A DNA stretch of 64,000 nucleotides from Triparma columacea (taxonomy: Eukaryota; Sar; Bolidophyceae; Parmales; Triparmaceae), in contig BRYA01000085.1 of the NCBI GenBank assembly GCA_030267965.1, forward strand, positions 2,874 to 66,873, given 5' to 3'. Made by a program: the position numbers and the translations under genes. Shown piece by piece: positions 1 to 11,346 of this stretch. The notes beneath the pieces were generated by a model that had not been told where the DNA came from, did no database searches, and saw only the letters and a list, made by a program, of their open reading frames with translations. The stretch's first letter is position 1, and each line of letters starts with the position of its first letter.

Positions 1-348
1 GATGGCAACGAATCTCCTTCACTTTTGAGAAGGTCCCCGTCCCCAGCTATCCCCCGAGTCTGAGGACCTCTGCTGGACGTCTCTGCGGTGGTGAAGGGTG
101 GCAGGGGGGGAAGTTGTTAGCGGGTAAGCTTTGAGATTTTTGACGTTCCGAAGTCGGACAGAACCCCTCCGTCCCAATTTCCTATCCCCTTGTTAACGCT
201 TGCAACCTATTTACGTACCTTTCCCGACTCTTGAAGTCCTCTCAACACCCTCTCTCGTGTCCTCCTCGTCCATTTTTCCCGAGAGGTTTGACTCTGAGGG
301 GTCGGCATGCCCCTCTTCTTGTTGTCCGGTCTTGGAAGCATTACTCAT
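1..348 (-). CDS. Partial unknown protein, N-terminal part (runs off left edge)
   Basis: On the minus strand an ATG at 348 opens a frame that reads to a GTACGT donor; the exon is 348..219. The frame resumes in phase after a CCGCAG acceptor at 82 and runs off the window. The roughly 70 visible residues are rich in Ser, Glu, Gly and Asp with no recognisable domain, typical of a disordered N-terminus. An in-frame TAG lies two codons upstream of the ATG, which supports the start, although that TAG could also be a 3' splice site of an earlier exon. I do not recognise the protein. The intron call rests only on splice consensus and frame. Confidence 0.4.
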
Positions 349-664
349 CTTCTACCACTTTGTTTTTTAATCTTGCGTAAAGCTCAATCTGGGGGATTGG
401 ATGGTTGTAAAAGTAGTAAAGTAGTGTGAGTAAGTAACTTGGCAAGTTTTGTAGCTGGCACTCGGCAAGCCCATGGGCGGCCATATAGGCAATAGAATCT
501 TCCAATGCGTAGATTCGGTCATGATCCTCGTCAAATTTCGTCTCCCGTAAGTGACACAAAGTCGAAGAATAATAACCGAAGACCAAAAATTCCGTGAACA
601 CGCTAAAAATGGGGGCACAGTCGAGTCTAACAACGACATTCTTTTGTACAACTCCCCACCCCAC
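341..664 (-). CDS. Possible exon of an unknown protein
   Basis: A minus-strand frame of about 107 codons ends in TAA at 341. Its C-terminal 85 residues have a globular-looking composition with several aromatic and leucine-rich stretches. There is no ATG with good context at its 5' end. A second frame from 750 overlaps it and might be joined to it by a short intron that I could not place. It overlaps the 5' end of the edge gene. It could be chance; no family is recognised. Confidence 0.25.
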   Translation of the reverse strand: MGWGVVQKNVVVRLDCAPIFSVFTEFLVFGYYSSTLCHLRETKFDEDHDRIYALEDSIAYMAAHGLAECQLQNLPSYLLTLLYYFYNHPIPQIELYARLKNKVVEDE

Positions 665-929
665 CCCACTTCAAGCAGTTTTAACGCAACTTTAGAAGAT
701 AACAACAACTGGAACGGCTGGCCCTCTCGCTTATCGTCCGTCCCCATCACTCACTAACAATTTTGTTGGTTTGCCAAACAAAACGGTATGAGGTCCAATG
801 CACGAGAGGGAGGAAAAAATGGAAAAAGTTTCTTAGCTGAGCTTATATTATGGGGTCGAATGAAAATGAATACGGGGTTAATATACGAAGCGTTATCCCC
901 TCTCCCGAGAAGAGAGAAGACCCGCTCTC

Positions 930-2959
930 CTACCGTTTCATTGCCTCTTCGAACCTTGCCTTTGCCTGTTTTAAGCGCTCGTCGATGTCCACAATGTCCA
1001 TTTCCCCGGCTGTCCAGTCGTCGCTGATCCTACTGTCGTCAAGGATTGACGTGTTGAAAATCGTGTGGCTTTCGGCCTCAATTTCGTCCATGAAACTCAT
1101 TACCAATTCCCTTTCTACCTTCACCTCCAATGGAGCGATCCTCTGGAGCACGAACGAGAGCACGTCTTTGGTGTATTTCTCCCTCTGCGCCTCTAACTTT
1201 GCCGACATTGGGTGGTTCCGTGGTGGCATGCTAGTCCCACTGACGGCGAACTTATTGTATGCGCTAAGGTAGGGCACGGCATCGAAGGCGAAGTTAAGCG
1301 TAGAAAGATGTGGGTTAGTGAGTCGGCTACCATGCTTGGACATCGTGGGCCTCCAATTGGCGGGACTGAACCACAACAACGTATTGTTTCTCACCTGCCA
1401 CAGTCCTCTATGGGGGCCTTGATTCCACCGAGCTTGATGCCAATCTTCGTTCCAAGGTGGGTCTTGACGACCCCCTTCTTGCCGTCGCTCACGTCTGAAA
1501 GCTCCTGGGCTAGTGGGGCGGAGTGATTGGTGTTCATGCTCGCTCTTCCTCCTCTCCTTCCCTCGTTGACCTTTCCCTTGAGGGCCCGCCTAAGCCCGTT
1601 TTCGATGTCTTGCTCGCCCCTACCAAACCTGTCGTCTGCGCTGTCTTCGTCGCTGCTCGTGTGAGATCCCCTCTTTACGATCCCGGCGACGGACCTGACG
1701 AACGTGATTCCTCCCTTAATGTTTTCGTGGGTGATTCCGAATACTACGAAGAGGGTGACACCGAGCATGGAGACGTTCATTGCGTACAGCACGGTGATGA
1801 AGCAACCACCGAACCTTGATTCGTCGGTGTGCATCCACATCCACGAATAGTATATGATGTTGATGAGGCTGAAGCAGAAGAAGATTGAGAGGAGGAAGAC
1901 CTGGCGCCGCATGTGCTATTTTGGGGGGATGGAGGGGGGGTTTTAGAGTGCGGAAGAGGTATTTGGGAAATATTCAAGCGGTCCTCCCTCTTACCTCCTT
2001 CATCATAGCCACCAGCACGTATCCTCGCTTCCCGTCCATAACCCCCTTCTCTCTGCTCTTCTCTGTCTTGTACGTGGTCTTCCTCAGGGTGAGAATGATC
2101 TCGTAGCCCCTGTACCCGCCCCAGCACATGCAGAGTACCATCCAACTTATCATCATGCCGAACTGCCAGTAGGGATCGTCGAGCCAGCACTCCAGGCTGC
2201 CTCCGCCCTCGGGAAAGCCCGCGGTGCGGGGCTTGTAGGCATCGAAGAATAAGGGCACGAGGGACGTGACAAAGGGAATGAGGAATCCGATGGTGTAATA
2301 TTTGCGCTTCTTCTTCTCCAGGTCCGGGACCTTATCCTTCTTGACGATTATGTAGTACATGATGTTCGTGAAGGCAAAATACCAGAAGAGGGCGCTCATT
2401 CCAAAGAACTGCCAGAGAAAGCCCTGGCTCTTGCAGATGTTGTGAAATATCCTGGTGCAGGAATGAGGAAGGAGGGGTTAGGAGTGGTGGTGGAATGGTG
2501 GAATGATGGATTGGTGGTTGTTTATAGCACGGGGGTGACAAGTATGGGCGCGTGTACTCTCTCTCTCTCTCTCTCTCTCTCCCTTTCGCTGCGGTTGCTC
2601 AGCTCAACTGCCCTTCCCCACGCCCCCATCGCCCATGTCCTCCTCAGCCTTTCCCTGCCCTCATCGCCACCCCCTCCCCCCCTCCCCCCCTCCTCCCCCC
2701 CCTCTCACCAGTTGTCCTCATCAATAGCGTCTGGCTTAGTGATGGTTTGTCTGTAGTCCATTATCGGGCCTATAAGTAGCGTTGAATTGAAGCCAAGGCC
2801 AATGAACGCGAAGATAACAGGCAGGTTCTGAGGGAACAACCTTACTTCTTGCCTGTTCATTTCGATAACAACCAAGAGGATTTCCAAGCCAATACTGAAG
2901 GCCGAGAGCCCTCGCTGAGCATCCCGTGCAAATTCGACGCAGTGGTCGTCGAATATCAT
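930..2959 (-). CDS. cAMP-receptor-like seven-transmembrane GPCR
   Basis: Four exons (2959..2709, 2451..1995, 1915..1395, 1263..930) join in phase to 520 residues. The first two thirds hold seven hydrophobic helices: two in exon 1, three in exon 2, two in exon 3. A Cys at the start of TM3 (ICKSQGF) and a Cys in the loop before TM5 (LECWLDD) fit the disulphide conserved in GPCRs. The TM3 entry with CK.QGF and nearby aromatics resembles Dictyostelium cAR-type (class E) receptors. The C-terminal ~230 residues are a hydrophilic, Ser/Lys/Glu-rich tail, presumably cytoplasmic. The ligand is unknown. The frame stays open for about 150 bases upstream of 2959 without another ATG, so an upstream exon is possible. 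The gene lies head-to-head with BTAF1. Confidence 0.72.
2557..2582. repeat. (CT)n microsatellite in GPCR intron 1
   Basis: About 13 uninterrupted CT units, read as (AG)n on the transcribed strand, inside the first intron of the GPCR gene. The rest of the intron is C-rich on the plus strand. Confidence 0.9.
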
Positions 2960-3132
2960 CCAGTGCCGAAATAAAAGACCGTCAGTTTCAAGATTTCGAG
3001 GTTGATTGATTTGATCAACTTGATTCCTCGTTCCTTCTTTTGGCCCAAAAAGAGCCTCATTAGCATCACATTCTCTCCTCCCCTCCTCCCATATTACCCA
3101 ATAATCAATAGCGAACCCTCATACCATTGAAT

Positions 3133-6100
3133 ATGGCCCCCCCAGCGAGCATTCCTCCACACATTTTACGCCTCCTATCTCTAATAAGAAGCCCTCCTAC
3201 TCCCGAGCATTCCTCAATGGCTTCAAGCCTCCTCCTTAGACAGCTCTCTACGAGATCTGCGTCGTTTCTGTGGTTGATCTTGGGCTTTGTTGCCTCGTTC
3301 TTGTACCGAGATGACGAGAAGGGCCGTGTTTCTGCAGCCAGGTGTCTAGAGGCTATTGCAAGATTGGTTCCCAAGGGTGAGTGTGTGTGCGTGAGGGTGT
3401 CGTCAGGGATACATGACTCGCACACTCACACACAAACACTCACACGCACACACATACACGCACACACCTTGCAGCTTCTCGGGATGAATTTCTGTCGACG
3501 TCATCCCCCACTTCCTCCGCCACTACCAACACCACCACCACCACCACCACCACCACCCCCACCAACTCTACCACCGCACAATCCCAATTTCTAGACGTCG
3601 ACCGCATGGTCGCTGACTCTTGCAAGACATTCGATGTAGTTCTTTCCAAGGGCATGGAGCTCAACGCTAGGGATTGGGAGGACCCCTCGGTAACGCGCAG
3701 GTTGGTTGAGAGCACTGAGACCCCTCAGGAGCGGATAAGGGTGCAGCGTTCCATTCTGCTTCAGAGGCTTGGGATGTCAATGACTTCGGGTCACGAGGCC
3801 CTTGGACACACAAAGTCCCTGTCGTCCCTGATCTCGCCCTCTGACATCTCCCCTGACGACCCGCCTCCCCCTATGAAGAAGCAGAAAATTTCAAAGAATA
3901 AGAATCAAAAGTCCAAAAATAATGATGAGTTGGAGGTGAGAGTGGGGGTTTATAGACCCTTCCTCCTCCGCTTTCACTCACGTAAGTCTTTCCACGGCTC
4001 GCTTCGCACGCATCATCCGCAGACACCGGAGATGGCGCTTCTCCTCATGCGCACCATGGACCAGCAGTCCTCCTCCTCCTCTTCCCCGTCTCACCTTCTC
4101 CCCCAGGCTGTCCTCGCGACAGACATGACCTTCAACATGTTTTCCCCAAATTGGCACATCCGGCATGGAGCCGTCATGGGGATGCTCCATCTCCTCAAGG
4201 CGTGGTCCACCACCGCCTCTTTCTCTTCCTCCCTTCCTTCCCCCGGCCTCTGGGTGAAGGATATCCTTGCGCGCTCGCTTTGCCTTTTAATCCTTGACCG
4301 TTTCGGCGATTTCACGTCGCCGCACAAGACAGTCCACCCAATTCGTGAGTCGGCAGGCCAGCTGCTTGCCTTCCTTGGGACGCTCTGCGACTCGCCTGAA
4401 ATCCTCAACGTCAACGTCGCCCTCAGTTGGATGCGAACGAAGCCGATCTGGGAGGTCCGTCACGGTAGCTGCGTCGGTTTTAAATACCTCAAGCTTACCC
4501 AGCCTGAGTTGCTTCAGTCATGCCACCCCGGCCTCATCGGCGATGCGGTGGCGTCTCTTCTGGATGATTCCGACGACGTTAAAATGGGGGGCGCCCAGAT
4601 CCTCGTCGGCGTAATGATGTTGGAGAAGGACAGCAGCGAAATACCAAACGCCGCGTTCAAGAACGCGTGGGATGCCCTGATTGTGACTGACGAAATGTCT
4701 TCCCACGCGACAGACCTTTTAAAGGTGAGAATGGACAGGAGGCTTATGAGCACGGCGATCAACGCCTAGCTTTACTCCCTCTCACCCGCAATTCCGCCCT
4801 TACCCCCACCCCAGCTCATTTCACTTATTTCCAAATCCTCTGCCGGAATAAAGCTTCTCGGGGACGTGGATTGCACTGCCTTGTTTCGCTTTCTCGATCA
4901 CAATTCTTCTACTGTCCAGATCGAGGGCATGAAGTTGTTCGCCTCCATCCTCGTTTCTGTGACCCTATCCCCGTCCTTCATTGCGAGCTTGATGCTGAAA
5001 CTGTTCGCATCTTCGAGGTCCAACCATCAAATTGAAGGTCAGGAGGGCAGAAGGTTGAATATTGCGAGGACGGAAGCGTTCAAAGTTGCGGTCAGCAAGA
5101 TGAAAGAAGTGGGACAGAGGTGAGAATGCATGCCCCCCCAAGCGCTACTTTACCCGATACTAATCCTCTTGGCTCGCCGCGTAGCTGGGACGGCCTCGAG
5201 ACCTTTGTTAAAAAAGTCGTAGTCGCCTACTTCGCTCCGAAGCATAGGTCGACGCGACACAGCAACCTGGCCAACTCGATGAAGCTCCACTCGCAACTTA
5301 TGTCCCCTGCAGAGTTTACCATCATTCTCCGTTCAGCAAAATTTCTGTCCCTCCTACATTCTTCATTGGGACTGGCGGGCCTTGCCTTGGACGGAATAAA
5401 AACTTTCTTACCTTCGCCGTTTGTGCAGGACGTCGAGGCGGCAATCATTCTATACGACAAGCTTCTTTCGTCAGATTCTCGTTTGGACGATTCCCTTCTG
5501 GCACTTCTAACTTCTCCGGTCCCTCCAGCCTGCTTGCACAAAGACGCTGATCGAGGGGAGGAAGTCTACTTCCAACTTGTCGACACCCTGCATGGGAATG
5601 CTACCGTTCCAACTCCACCCTCTATTCCTGTGAACAACACCCCTACGAAACCTACACTTCAGCAGATTCAACTCAACTCCCTGGTAGTCTCAGCGTACTC
5701 CAAAAAGGCACCCAACCTTCCTGACAAATTGAGTAAAATCATTCAAACCTTCATGACGGCCGTGAAGTATGAGAACGACGGCCAACGCCGTTATTTCAAC
5801 TCCAACGGGCTATCAATGCTGATAATCAGACTCATTGAAGCCTCCGAGGAGCGGCACCGAAACGCTCTCAGCAAAGTCTCTGAGAACCTCCTTGCTTGGG
5901 CCTCAAGCGACATGCAGAATGCATCCCTTTGCGTTTCTATGCTTGGGAAGCAATTCAGCGGGGACATATTTTCTCGAATTGAAGGCCTTCGTTCGGGAGT
6001 TCTAAATCTTTTGACTTCGGAGTCCGCCCTTTCTGATCCAGGGCTCGTGGCGGGAGTCAAGGTAAGTGAGAATGGACAAAAGTAGAAGATAATTCGCAAC

Positions 6101-8754
6101 AAATAATAATTCCAATGCATACCAATTAACGCCTCAATATTCGCAGCTTCTTGCATATATTGCTAAGAGCTTAGATGGTGAGGGGCTGGAGGCTATCACG
6201 GGGGCGATTCCGAATTTGACTTGCGTAGCCTGCTCACACGGGGAGGCGAAACTGAGGGAAATAGCAAGTTCTTGCGTTGTCGAGTTGGTAGGAAAGAATG
6301 TGCGGGGCAAGGGTGAGGAAAGCAACAGGTGAGTTCAGACTGAACCGCACTCACATGCTCGCCATCTTACACCACACCTTACAACTTGCCCCCTTCGCTT
6401 CCTACCTGTGCTCCCACCCAAGTCGAGGCTTTGCCCTCATGTTGCCAACCCTTAGGATGAACTTGTCAAGTGACCTTGGGGATAGAAGACAGAGCGCCCT
6501 CTCAGTTCTTCTTTACTTCATGACTGACTTGGGTGTGGATGGTCGCTTCTTCGTTATTGAGCTGTTGCCGATCGCAATGAGTTTTATGTCCGATGAATAC
6601 GGGGAAGTTGGAAAGGTCGCCGCAACTCTTTTCAGTACGCTCATCAGGGTGGCCCCTCTAGTAGTTTTGGACGACGAAGGTAATGGGGAGGATAATATGG
6701 GGAGCGGTTCAGAGGGGACATCGAAGGAGCGAGAAATCGTCAAGCACCTAGTTCACGGGCTCCCTCTTCCGAAGCTTCGATTCTCTCAGAAAGTATCGGC
6801 CTCCATGAAGGACCTTATTTTGCGACCTTACCAGGAAGAGGGAGTAACGTGGCTAGATTTTTTGTTTAGTGTTGGGCTCAACGGAGTGCTAAGCGACGAG
6901 ATGGGACTGGGAAAGACCATCCAAGCGCTGGTCGCCATTGCAATGAGGATGGCGGACCATGGGGAGAATGTGAAGAGCCTAATCGTGTGCCCCTCCACGC
7001 TCTGCAGTCACTGGGTGAGCGAGACCGAGAAATTCTTCGACGATAGCATATTCCACCCCCTCCTTTACACTGGCTCGTCCAAGGACCGAGAGCGCATGAG
7101 GCAAGCAGGTGCCTTCAAATCTTCGAACCTTGTAGTGACGAGCTATGCTGTCATGAGGAGCGACATTGACTTTTTGACTGAGATAGGAGGGCTTTCCACC
7201 TTGGTCTTGGACGAGGGGCACCTCCTAAAGAACCCGAACACGGCCACCGCAAAGGCAGCGAGGAGATTTCGGGCGACGCACAAGCTGATTTTGACAGGTA
7301 CGCCCGTCCAAAACCGGGTCGAGGAATTATGGGCCACCTTTGATTTTCTCATGCCGTCGTTTCTCGGATCTGCCAAGAAGTTCATGAGAGAGTACGGGAA
7401 AATTATCGGGGACAGTTTGAGTGACGGGGAAGAGGCCCTCATGGGAGGTGAGGCGAGGGAGAAACTGAAGGCCCTCCACCAGCAGGTGCTCCCCTTCATT
7501 CTGAGGAGGGAGAAGAAGGACGTTCTGAAAGAGTTGCCAGCAAAAATAATCACTGATGTAAGCTGCGAGCTTAGCAAGGCGCAGAAGAAGCTTTACAAGA
7601 GCCTGCAGAGTTATATGAAGAAGAAGGGGTCGAGCTCGTCGGGTGGTGGACTTGAGGAGACGAGCGTCCTGAAGTGTTTGTTGTATTTGAGGTTGCTGTG
7701 TGTTCACCCAATTTTGGTGGAGGGCGGGGTTGAGTGGGAGGGGGATTTGGGAGGGGGGGAGGATCAAGGCAGTGATGAGGATGATATTTTCGGGTCTAAT
7801 GACAAGAGAAATAGATACGGGGACCTTGATGACAGCGGGAAGCTGTCAGTGCTGATGGAGTTGTTGGTGTCTTCCGGAATTGTGGCTGATGATAGGGTGA
7901 CGGCTGCGGACAGGGATACCAGCTCCATCTTCGTTGATGCTGACACTGTGGATGATCTTATGGATCTGGAGGACGAAGAGATGAACGTTCTGGAGAGGAG
8001 GCGAGGGGAGGGGGGGGGGGGGGACGAAGAAGAGGAGGAGGAGGAGGAGGAGGTTGTGAATGGAGGAGCGCTCGAGCAGGTTAGAAAGCGGAAAGACGGG
8101 AAGCCTAGCAAGTGCCTGATTTTTGCGCAACACACGAAATCCCTAGATGCCGTAGAGGAGTTTCTGTTCAAGCCCCACCTTCCCTCCCTAAGATACCTCA
8201 GGCTCGACGGGAGGGTGCCCGCAAATGAGCGCTTCGGGATCGCGGAGACATTCAACAAAGAGGAGGACGTCAGGGTTCTCCTCCTAACCACCAAGGTCGG
8301 CGGGCTCGGGTTGAACCTCACGGGGGCCAACGTCGTGATTTTTCTTGAGCACGACTACAACCCCATAAATGACCTCCAGGCCATGGACAGGGCCCACAGG
8401 ATTGGGCAGAAGGAGTGCGTCTCGGTCTACAGGCTCGTGACGAAGAATACCATTGAGGAGAAGATCATGAACCTGCAGAGGGCAAAGGTTAGGATGGGTG
8501 ATAGCATCGTCAATACCGACAATAGCAGCATGTTCGCTATGGGCACAGAGAGGCTCTTGGACCTTTTTGACCTCGAGGAGGTCGAAGGGGAAGCGGCGGA
8601 AGATGACGCTGGGGTGGAAGGAGTGGTGGAGGAGCTGTGGGAGGGGGACCATGAAGGGGTGGCTAGGATTGTGGTTGAGAACGACAAAGGGGACTTTGAT
8701 CATCTCGGAGTAGAGGCCTTTGTGGACGACCGGTTGGGGACTGACAAGACGTGA
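3133..8754 (+). CDS. BTAF1: TATA-binding-protein-associated factor BTAF1/MOT1, Snf2-family ATPase
   Basis: MOT1/BTAF1 uses ATP to strip TBP from promoter DNA. Seven exons (3133..3376, 3475..3935, 4023..4724, 4815..5119, 5185..6061, 6147..6328, 6423..8754) join in phase to 1,700 residues, close to the family's usual 1,800-1,900. The N-terminal ~900 residues are HEAT repeats with the family's hallmark pieces (PNWHIRHGA, LDRFGDF, WEVRHGS). The Snf2 motor follows from about residue 1,050: Walker A DEMGLGKT, the DEGH box (Gly in place of Ala, as in BTAF1), LTGTPVQN, TTKVGGLGLNLTGA and DRAHRIGQ. The MGT..LLDLF segment near the C-terminus is also typical. Two acidic inserts lie between the helicase lobes. 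The last intron ends in AAG rather than YAG. Exon 2 encodes a poly-Thr run from an (ACC)n repeat. Confidence 0.95.
3419..3467 (+). repeat. CA-rich simple repeat in BTAF1 intron 1
   Basis: Irregular (CA)n with TG/AA interruptions fills the 3' half of BTAF1 intron 1 and ends in the CTTGCAG acceptor. Confidence 0.8.
3519..3564 (+). repeat. (ACC)n coding microsatellite, poly-Thr in BTAF1
   Basis: A run of about ten ACC triplets with CCC/AAC interruptions in exon 2 encodes a Thr-rich linker between the first and second HEAT blocks. It is in frame with the conserved sequence on both sides, so it is coding. Confidence 0.85.
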
Positions 8755-8894
8755 AAGTGAACGTGAAGTGAAGGGGCCCGGTCTAATTAATGTCTGTTGT
8801 AAAACATGAAACGGAATTACTTGGTGATGAGGACGAAGAGGAGGTTTGCGGAATGACAGAAATAGAATGACAGAAGGAATGTTCGCCAAAAAAT

Positions 8895-9632
8895 ATGCAT
8901 CTATCGAAGATCCTCTTTTTTGCGCTTTTGAACGCATCCTTGGGGTCAGCTGAGCAATTTCTGACATGCAACAGCGGCATCAAGGTGAGAAAGTAGTTGT
9001 GGGAACAGATAAATTGTTTCCGCCACCTTCCGGATCGTTTTCCCCTTTGCCCCAAAATTCACCCTCATAATTCATCTCTCGCCACTCAGGTCACGCACAA
9101 AAGTACAGGCTTTCATCTCACGTCATCTGAGATCAACTGGGGGTCGGGTTCTGGACAGCAGAGTGTAACAGCCACCTCGCAGAACGGGGACTCAACCTCC
9201 ATGTGGATGGTTGTTGAGAATAATGATGCTGCGGAGAGTTGCGCTCCCGGTACAGTGATGTCATGCGATTCCGTTGTTCGTTTCACCCACCTGGTGACGG
9301 GAAAGAATTTGCACTCGCACAATTTCCGCTCTCCTCTCACGCAGGAGCAGGAGGTCAGCGCTTTTGGAGAAGATGGGAAGGGGGATGGGGGGGACGACTG
9401 GAAAGTCGTCTGCACGAAGGGGTCGAACTGGTCGACTGATACACCATTTTACTTGCAGCACGTGGCGACGGGGAAGTGGCTCAGCTCTTCGAACCAGGCT
9501 AGGTTCAATCAGCAAAACTGCCCCAACTGCCCCATCGTCGGACAGCTTGAGGTCGTCGGTATTAGACAAAAGTCGGATGCGAGCATTTGGGTCGTGCAGC
9601 GTGGAGCTTTCCTGCTTGATAAGGACGCGTAG
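8895..9632 (+). CDS. SDF2: SDF2-like MIR-domain secretory protein
   Basis: Two exons (8895..8984, 9090..9632) encode 210 residues. A 19-residue signal peptide (MHLSKILFFALLNASLGSA) is followed by about 185 residues of MIR repeats, recognisable by VTHKSTGFHL, FTHLVTGKNLHSH and LQHVATGKWLS. The layout matches SDF2/SDF2L1, which acts with ER Hsp40/Hsp70 in protein quality control. The C-terminus is DKDA and not a KDEL/HDEL signal, so ER retention would have to come through a partner. The ATG is chosen because only it yields the signal peptide. The stop lies 70 bp from the stop of the convergent ECD gene. Confidence 0.85.
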
Positions 9633-9702
9633 AAGCGTGAGGGTAAAAATGGAAACAGGGAAACACATTAGTTTGCTCAACACAATAGTTTTGCTCTAAA
9701 AG

Positions 9703-11184
9703 TTACACATCGAGCTTGTCCAGCTTTATTCCTAGCTGTTGTAGAACGTTCCCCGCAGGGCCGGTTGACCCCTCCTGCCCGAGGACGCTCTCTATCAAAT
9801 TACTTACGACGTCCACATCGATGTCAACAGAGGCATCGTCCCCCTTCATGGCATCGACTTCGTCGTCAATTTCAGTACGCTCTGGTTGCTCCAATCCTAC
9901 ACCCTCGTCTTCCTCGTCTTCGCCCTCGCATTCTCCGTCATTTCCAAAGTACTTGTCCCCACTCCCTCCAACAGCCCCCTCCAATATTCTGAGGAACTTC
10001 TCAGGGTCAATATCGACGTCCTCGTCCTCCAACTTATCTTCCACCTTGTCGTCCCCATCCTTTTCAACCCCCGAGTAGTCGCTCACTCCCGAAACGAATC
10101 CCTTCATCTTCTCTGCAACCTCGTCGAAGCCCCCAGAAACCGTCCCCTTCATCAACTCATCAAATTCCTCGACCCCGCCTAAAGTCATCCACCCCAGCCC
10201 ATCTACCTCTCCCTTCTCCTTCTGCCCAACCCCAAAATCCCTCCCCTCGCAGTCCTCAATATCAACCCCATTTTCCTCTGCCCAGAATTCAATAGCTGCA
10301 GCCAGCTTTTCAGCAACTTCTAGCTCCTCCTGTCCCGGTATTCTTTGGAAAGACAGCTTGGCGAACAGACACCTGGTGAACCTGACGAGAACCTCGACCG
10401 GGGGACCTCTGTTCATGGACTTGGATTTTTTAGACTTCCCTTTCCATTTCCCTTTGCCCTCACTTCTCTCTTCCCCCAAACCCGCGCAAAAACATTCAAT
10501 CGACTTATTGACGATCCCCGGGTCTCTTGCGATCAAACCTGCGACGTCCCTCGGTAACCTCAACAGTGACCTTTGGTCGTTTCTTGTCCTAGAAACTTCA
10601 GCAACCTTGGCCTTCAAGACCTCCAGCACCCTTCTCGGCGCAGCGGCCTCCCCAGCCCCCAGCTCCCCCACGGCGGCGTCCAGGCTCAGTGGCTCCGACA
10701 GGTCCCCTTTCCTCAGAATGTCAATTCCCCCACCCCTCACCCACACCCTGTTCATTGTGTTACCAGGCTCCATCCAGTCAGGAATGACCTCCGCGGCCTC
10801 TACGAGCAGTATTTCTCCATCCATGCTGTCCCGGATGGTCGCAGCACAGTTCTTAACCTTTCCAGTGAGGTCAAATAGAGCAGCGAGGGATGCCCAGATG
10901 TCAAGGACGTTATCTCCGTACATTATCTTAGCCTCTAGGCATGCATTAGTCGTTGATAGGCGTTTGTGAAGAGCGCCACCGCCGTCGTTCCAATTATAAT
11001 CATTAAAAGACGCTGAGGAGGAAGAACTTTGAGGAACTGCGACTGCTCCTTCGATGGCTCTTGACAATTCAGCAACTGTTAATCCCCCAATCGGGTAAAT
11101 AGATATAGACAGATATGGGGCTTCATCCATTTTAGCGCTGAGTGCTTCACGGAGCAACGATTCGTCTAATGAGAACTGAGCCAT
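9703..11184 (-). CDS. ECD: Ecdysoneless (ECD/hSGT1) family protein
   Basis: A single-exon gene for 493 residues. The segment around residues 80-150 (KIMYGDNVLDIW, LVEAAEVIPDWM, NRVWVRGGGI) is the diagnostic ECD core, in which a globular N-terminal domain contains a GEFLLIEAAxxLP-like motif. The second half is acidic with many Asp/Glu runs, also typical. Known ECD proteins act in pre-mRNA splicing (U5/PRPF8 association) and cell-cycle progression; that role is carried over from the family. It lacks introns, in contrast to most of its neighbours, and converges on the SDF2-like gene with 70 bp between stops. Confidence 0.85.
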   Translation of the reverse strand: MAQFSLDESLLREALSAKMDEAPYLSISIYPIGGLTVAELSRAIEGAVAVPQSSSSSASFNDYNWNDGGGALHKRLSTTNACLEAKIMYGDNVLDIWASLAALFDLTGKVKNCAATIRDSMDGEILLVEAAEVIPDWMEPGNTMNRVWVRGGGIDILRKGDLSEPLSLDAAVGELGAGEAAAPRRVLEVLKAKVAEVSRTRNDQRSLLRLPRDVAGLIARDPGIVNKSIECFCAGLGEERSEGKGKWKGKSKKSKSMNRGPPVEVLVRFTRCLFAKLSFQRIPGQEELEVAEKLAAAIEFWAEENGVDIEDCEGRDFGVGQKEKGEVDGLGWMTLGGVEEFDELMKGTVSGGFDEVAEKMKGFVSGVSDYSGVEKDGDDKVEDKLEDEDVDIDPEKFLRILEGAVGGSGDKYFGNDGECEGEDEEDEGVGLEQPERTEIDDEVDAMKGDDASVDIDVDVVSNLIESVLGQEGSTGPAGNVLQQLGIKLDKLDV

Positions 11185-11346
11185 AGGTTACAAAAATTGC
11201 CTTGTTGTTTTGGGCTTTCCTTCTAAGAAAAAAATCACAACGTTTCGCGTCGTGAAAGAAAATACTGTCTATTGTGTTCGACTACTCTCGCTCTTTCTCT
11301 CTCTCTCTTTCTTTCTCTCTCTAACCTTCTCTAACCCTCTATATGT

